Origin: an uncultured bacterium | GTDB taxonomy: Bacteria; Cyanobacteriota; Vampirovibrionia; Gastranaerophilales; Gastranaerophilaceae | Length of the DNA: 6,106 nucleotides | Direction of reading: 5' to 3' | Assembly (NCBI GenBank): GCA_949288685.1 | Contig: CASELB010000161.1 | Location: 1 to 6,106 of the forward strand | Shown here: in pieces, positions 5,724 to 6,106 of the stretch | How the letters are laid out: the number at the start of each line of letters is the position of its first letter | How positions within the stretch are numbered: position 1 is the first letter of the stretch | Program-made: the position numbers and the translations under genes | The notes under the pieces: model-generated | Told to the model about the DNA's origin: nothing | The model's database searches: none | What the model saw: only the letters and a program-made list of their open reading frames with translations

Positions 5724-6011
5724 ATGGCAATTAAACCATTAGCAGACAGAATTGTAATTAAAGTTATTGAAGATACAGAACAAACATCAGGCGGTATTTT
5801 TATTCCTGACAGTGCAAAAGAAAAACCGCAAAAAGGCGAAGTTGTTGCAGTCGGCGCAGGAAAAGTTAATGATAACGGCGAAAGAGAACCGATGGATGTT
5901 AAAGTCGGCGATGTTATTTTGTACGCTAAATATTCAGGTACTGATGTAAAAGTTGACGGTGCAGAATATAAAATTCTTTCAGTAAAAGATGCATTAGCTA
6001 TTATTGAATAA
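5724..6011 (+). CDS. groES: Co-chaperonin GroES (Cpn10)
   Basis: A complete 95-residue cytoplasmic protein, the usual length for the family. GroES forms a heptameric lid on the GroEL barrel and promotes ATP-dependent folding of encapsulated proteins. The N-terminal signature IKPLADRIVIK (3-13) is followed by the mobile loop TSGGIFIPDSAKEKPQKG (21-38) that contacts GroEL, then GEVVAVGAGK and VGDVILYAKYSGTDVKVDG (61-79, given by its ends VGD and VDG), and the usual C-terminal ILSVKDALAIIE. AGGAGG at 5710-5715, 8 bases before the ATG, fixes the start. groEL begins 24 bases after the stop, the classical groESL operon order. No CIRCE operator is visible upstream, so HrcA control through the canonical site is not supported here. 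Confidence 0.98.
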   Translation: MAIKPLADRIVIKVIEDTEQTSGGIFIPDSAKEKPQKGEVVAVGAGKVNDNGEREPMDVKVGDVILYAKYSGTDVKVDGAEYKILSVKDALAIIE

Positions 6012-6035
6012 TAAAGGATAAAAGGAGAAATAAAA

Positions 6036-6106
6036 ATGGCAAAACGTATAGTTTTTCAAGAAGAGGCAAGAAAATCCCTTCTTAAAGGTATTGATGCAGT
6101 TGCCGA
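6036..6106 (+). CDS. groEL: Chaperonin GroEL (Cpn60), 3'-truncated by window edge
   Basis: Only the first 23 codons are visible: MAKRIVFQEEARKSLLKGID followed by AVA. This fits the start of GroEL (MAxKxVxFxxxARxxxLxGxxxLAD), whose N-terminus lies in the equatorial domain facing the cavity. AAAGGAG at 6021-6027, 8 bases upstream, confirms the start, and the position directly after groES makes the assignment firm despite the short length. The MAKRI opening resembles cyanobacterial GroEL and is one of the lineage clues. The rest of the gene lies outside the window. Confidence 0.95.
   Translation, partial: MAKRIVFQEEARKSLLKGIDAVA

Overview
The window is AT-rich bacterial DNA carrying four complete genes and two genes cut by its edges. 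Several clues fit a gut bacterium of the Gastranaerophilales/Vampirovibrionia (Melainabacteria, the non-photosynthetic sister group of cyanobacteria). The GroEL N-terminus begins MAKRI, as in cyanobacterial GroEL. The base composition is low in GC. The minus-strand gene has an N-terminal module (VSFSAMKK, then VVEKFKAPIEKF) that I associate from memory with families of proteins in that group. The lineage is an inference, not a demonstration.

Layout. 1-618 (+) is the 3' part of a secreted lytic transglycosylase gene that lacks only its first codon or codons. It ends at a strong intrinsic terminator (633-666). A good sigma-70-type promoter (685-713) then drives a two-gene unit: malQ, a GH77 4-alpha-glucanotransferase (737-2587), and, 6 bases later from a TTG start, an exported TPR + NHL-repeat protein (2594-3439). 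A convergent gene on the minus strand (3489-5381) encodes a 630-residue protein of unknown function. It has a conserved-looking N-terminal module, a PcfJ-like 'WCT...GDF...QGECNN' core and a C-terminal array of 20-21-residue leucine-rich-like repeats. A 342-base divergent intergenic region (5382-5723) separates it from the chaperonin operon groES (5724-6011) and groEL (from 6036, cut by the window edge).

Function. The left part concerns cell-wall remodelling and alpha-glucan metabolism, and the right edge is core chaperonin. These are ordinary housekeeping functions. The unusual parts are the minus-strand repeat protein, which is the only gene here without a recognisable Shine-Dalgarno sequence, and the groES upstream region. 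That region lacks a CIRCE element. It carries an 8-bp perfect inverted repeat, three copies of a CTTTTACACA-like direct repeat, and a minus-strand hairpin followed by nine U that could end a small divergent RNA of about 120 nt. These are the places worth a second look; nothing else suggests a new multi-gene system.
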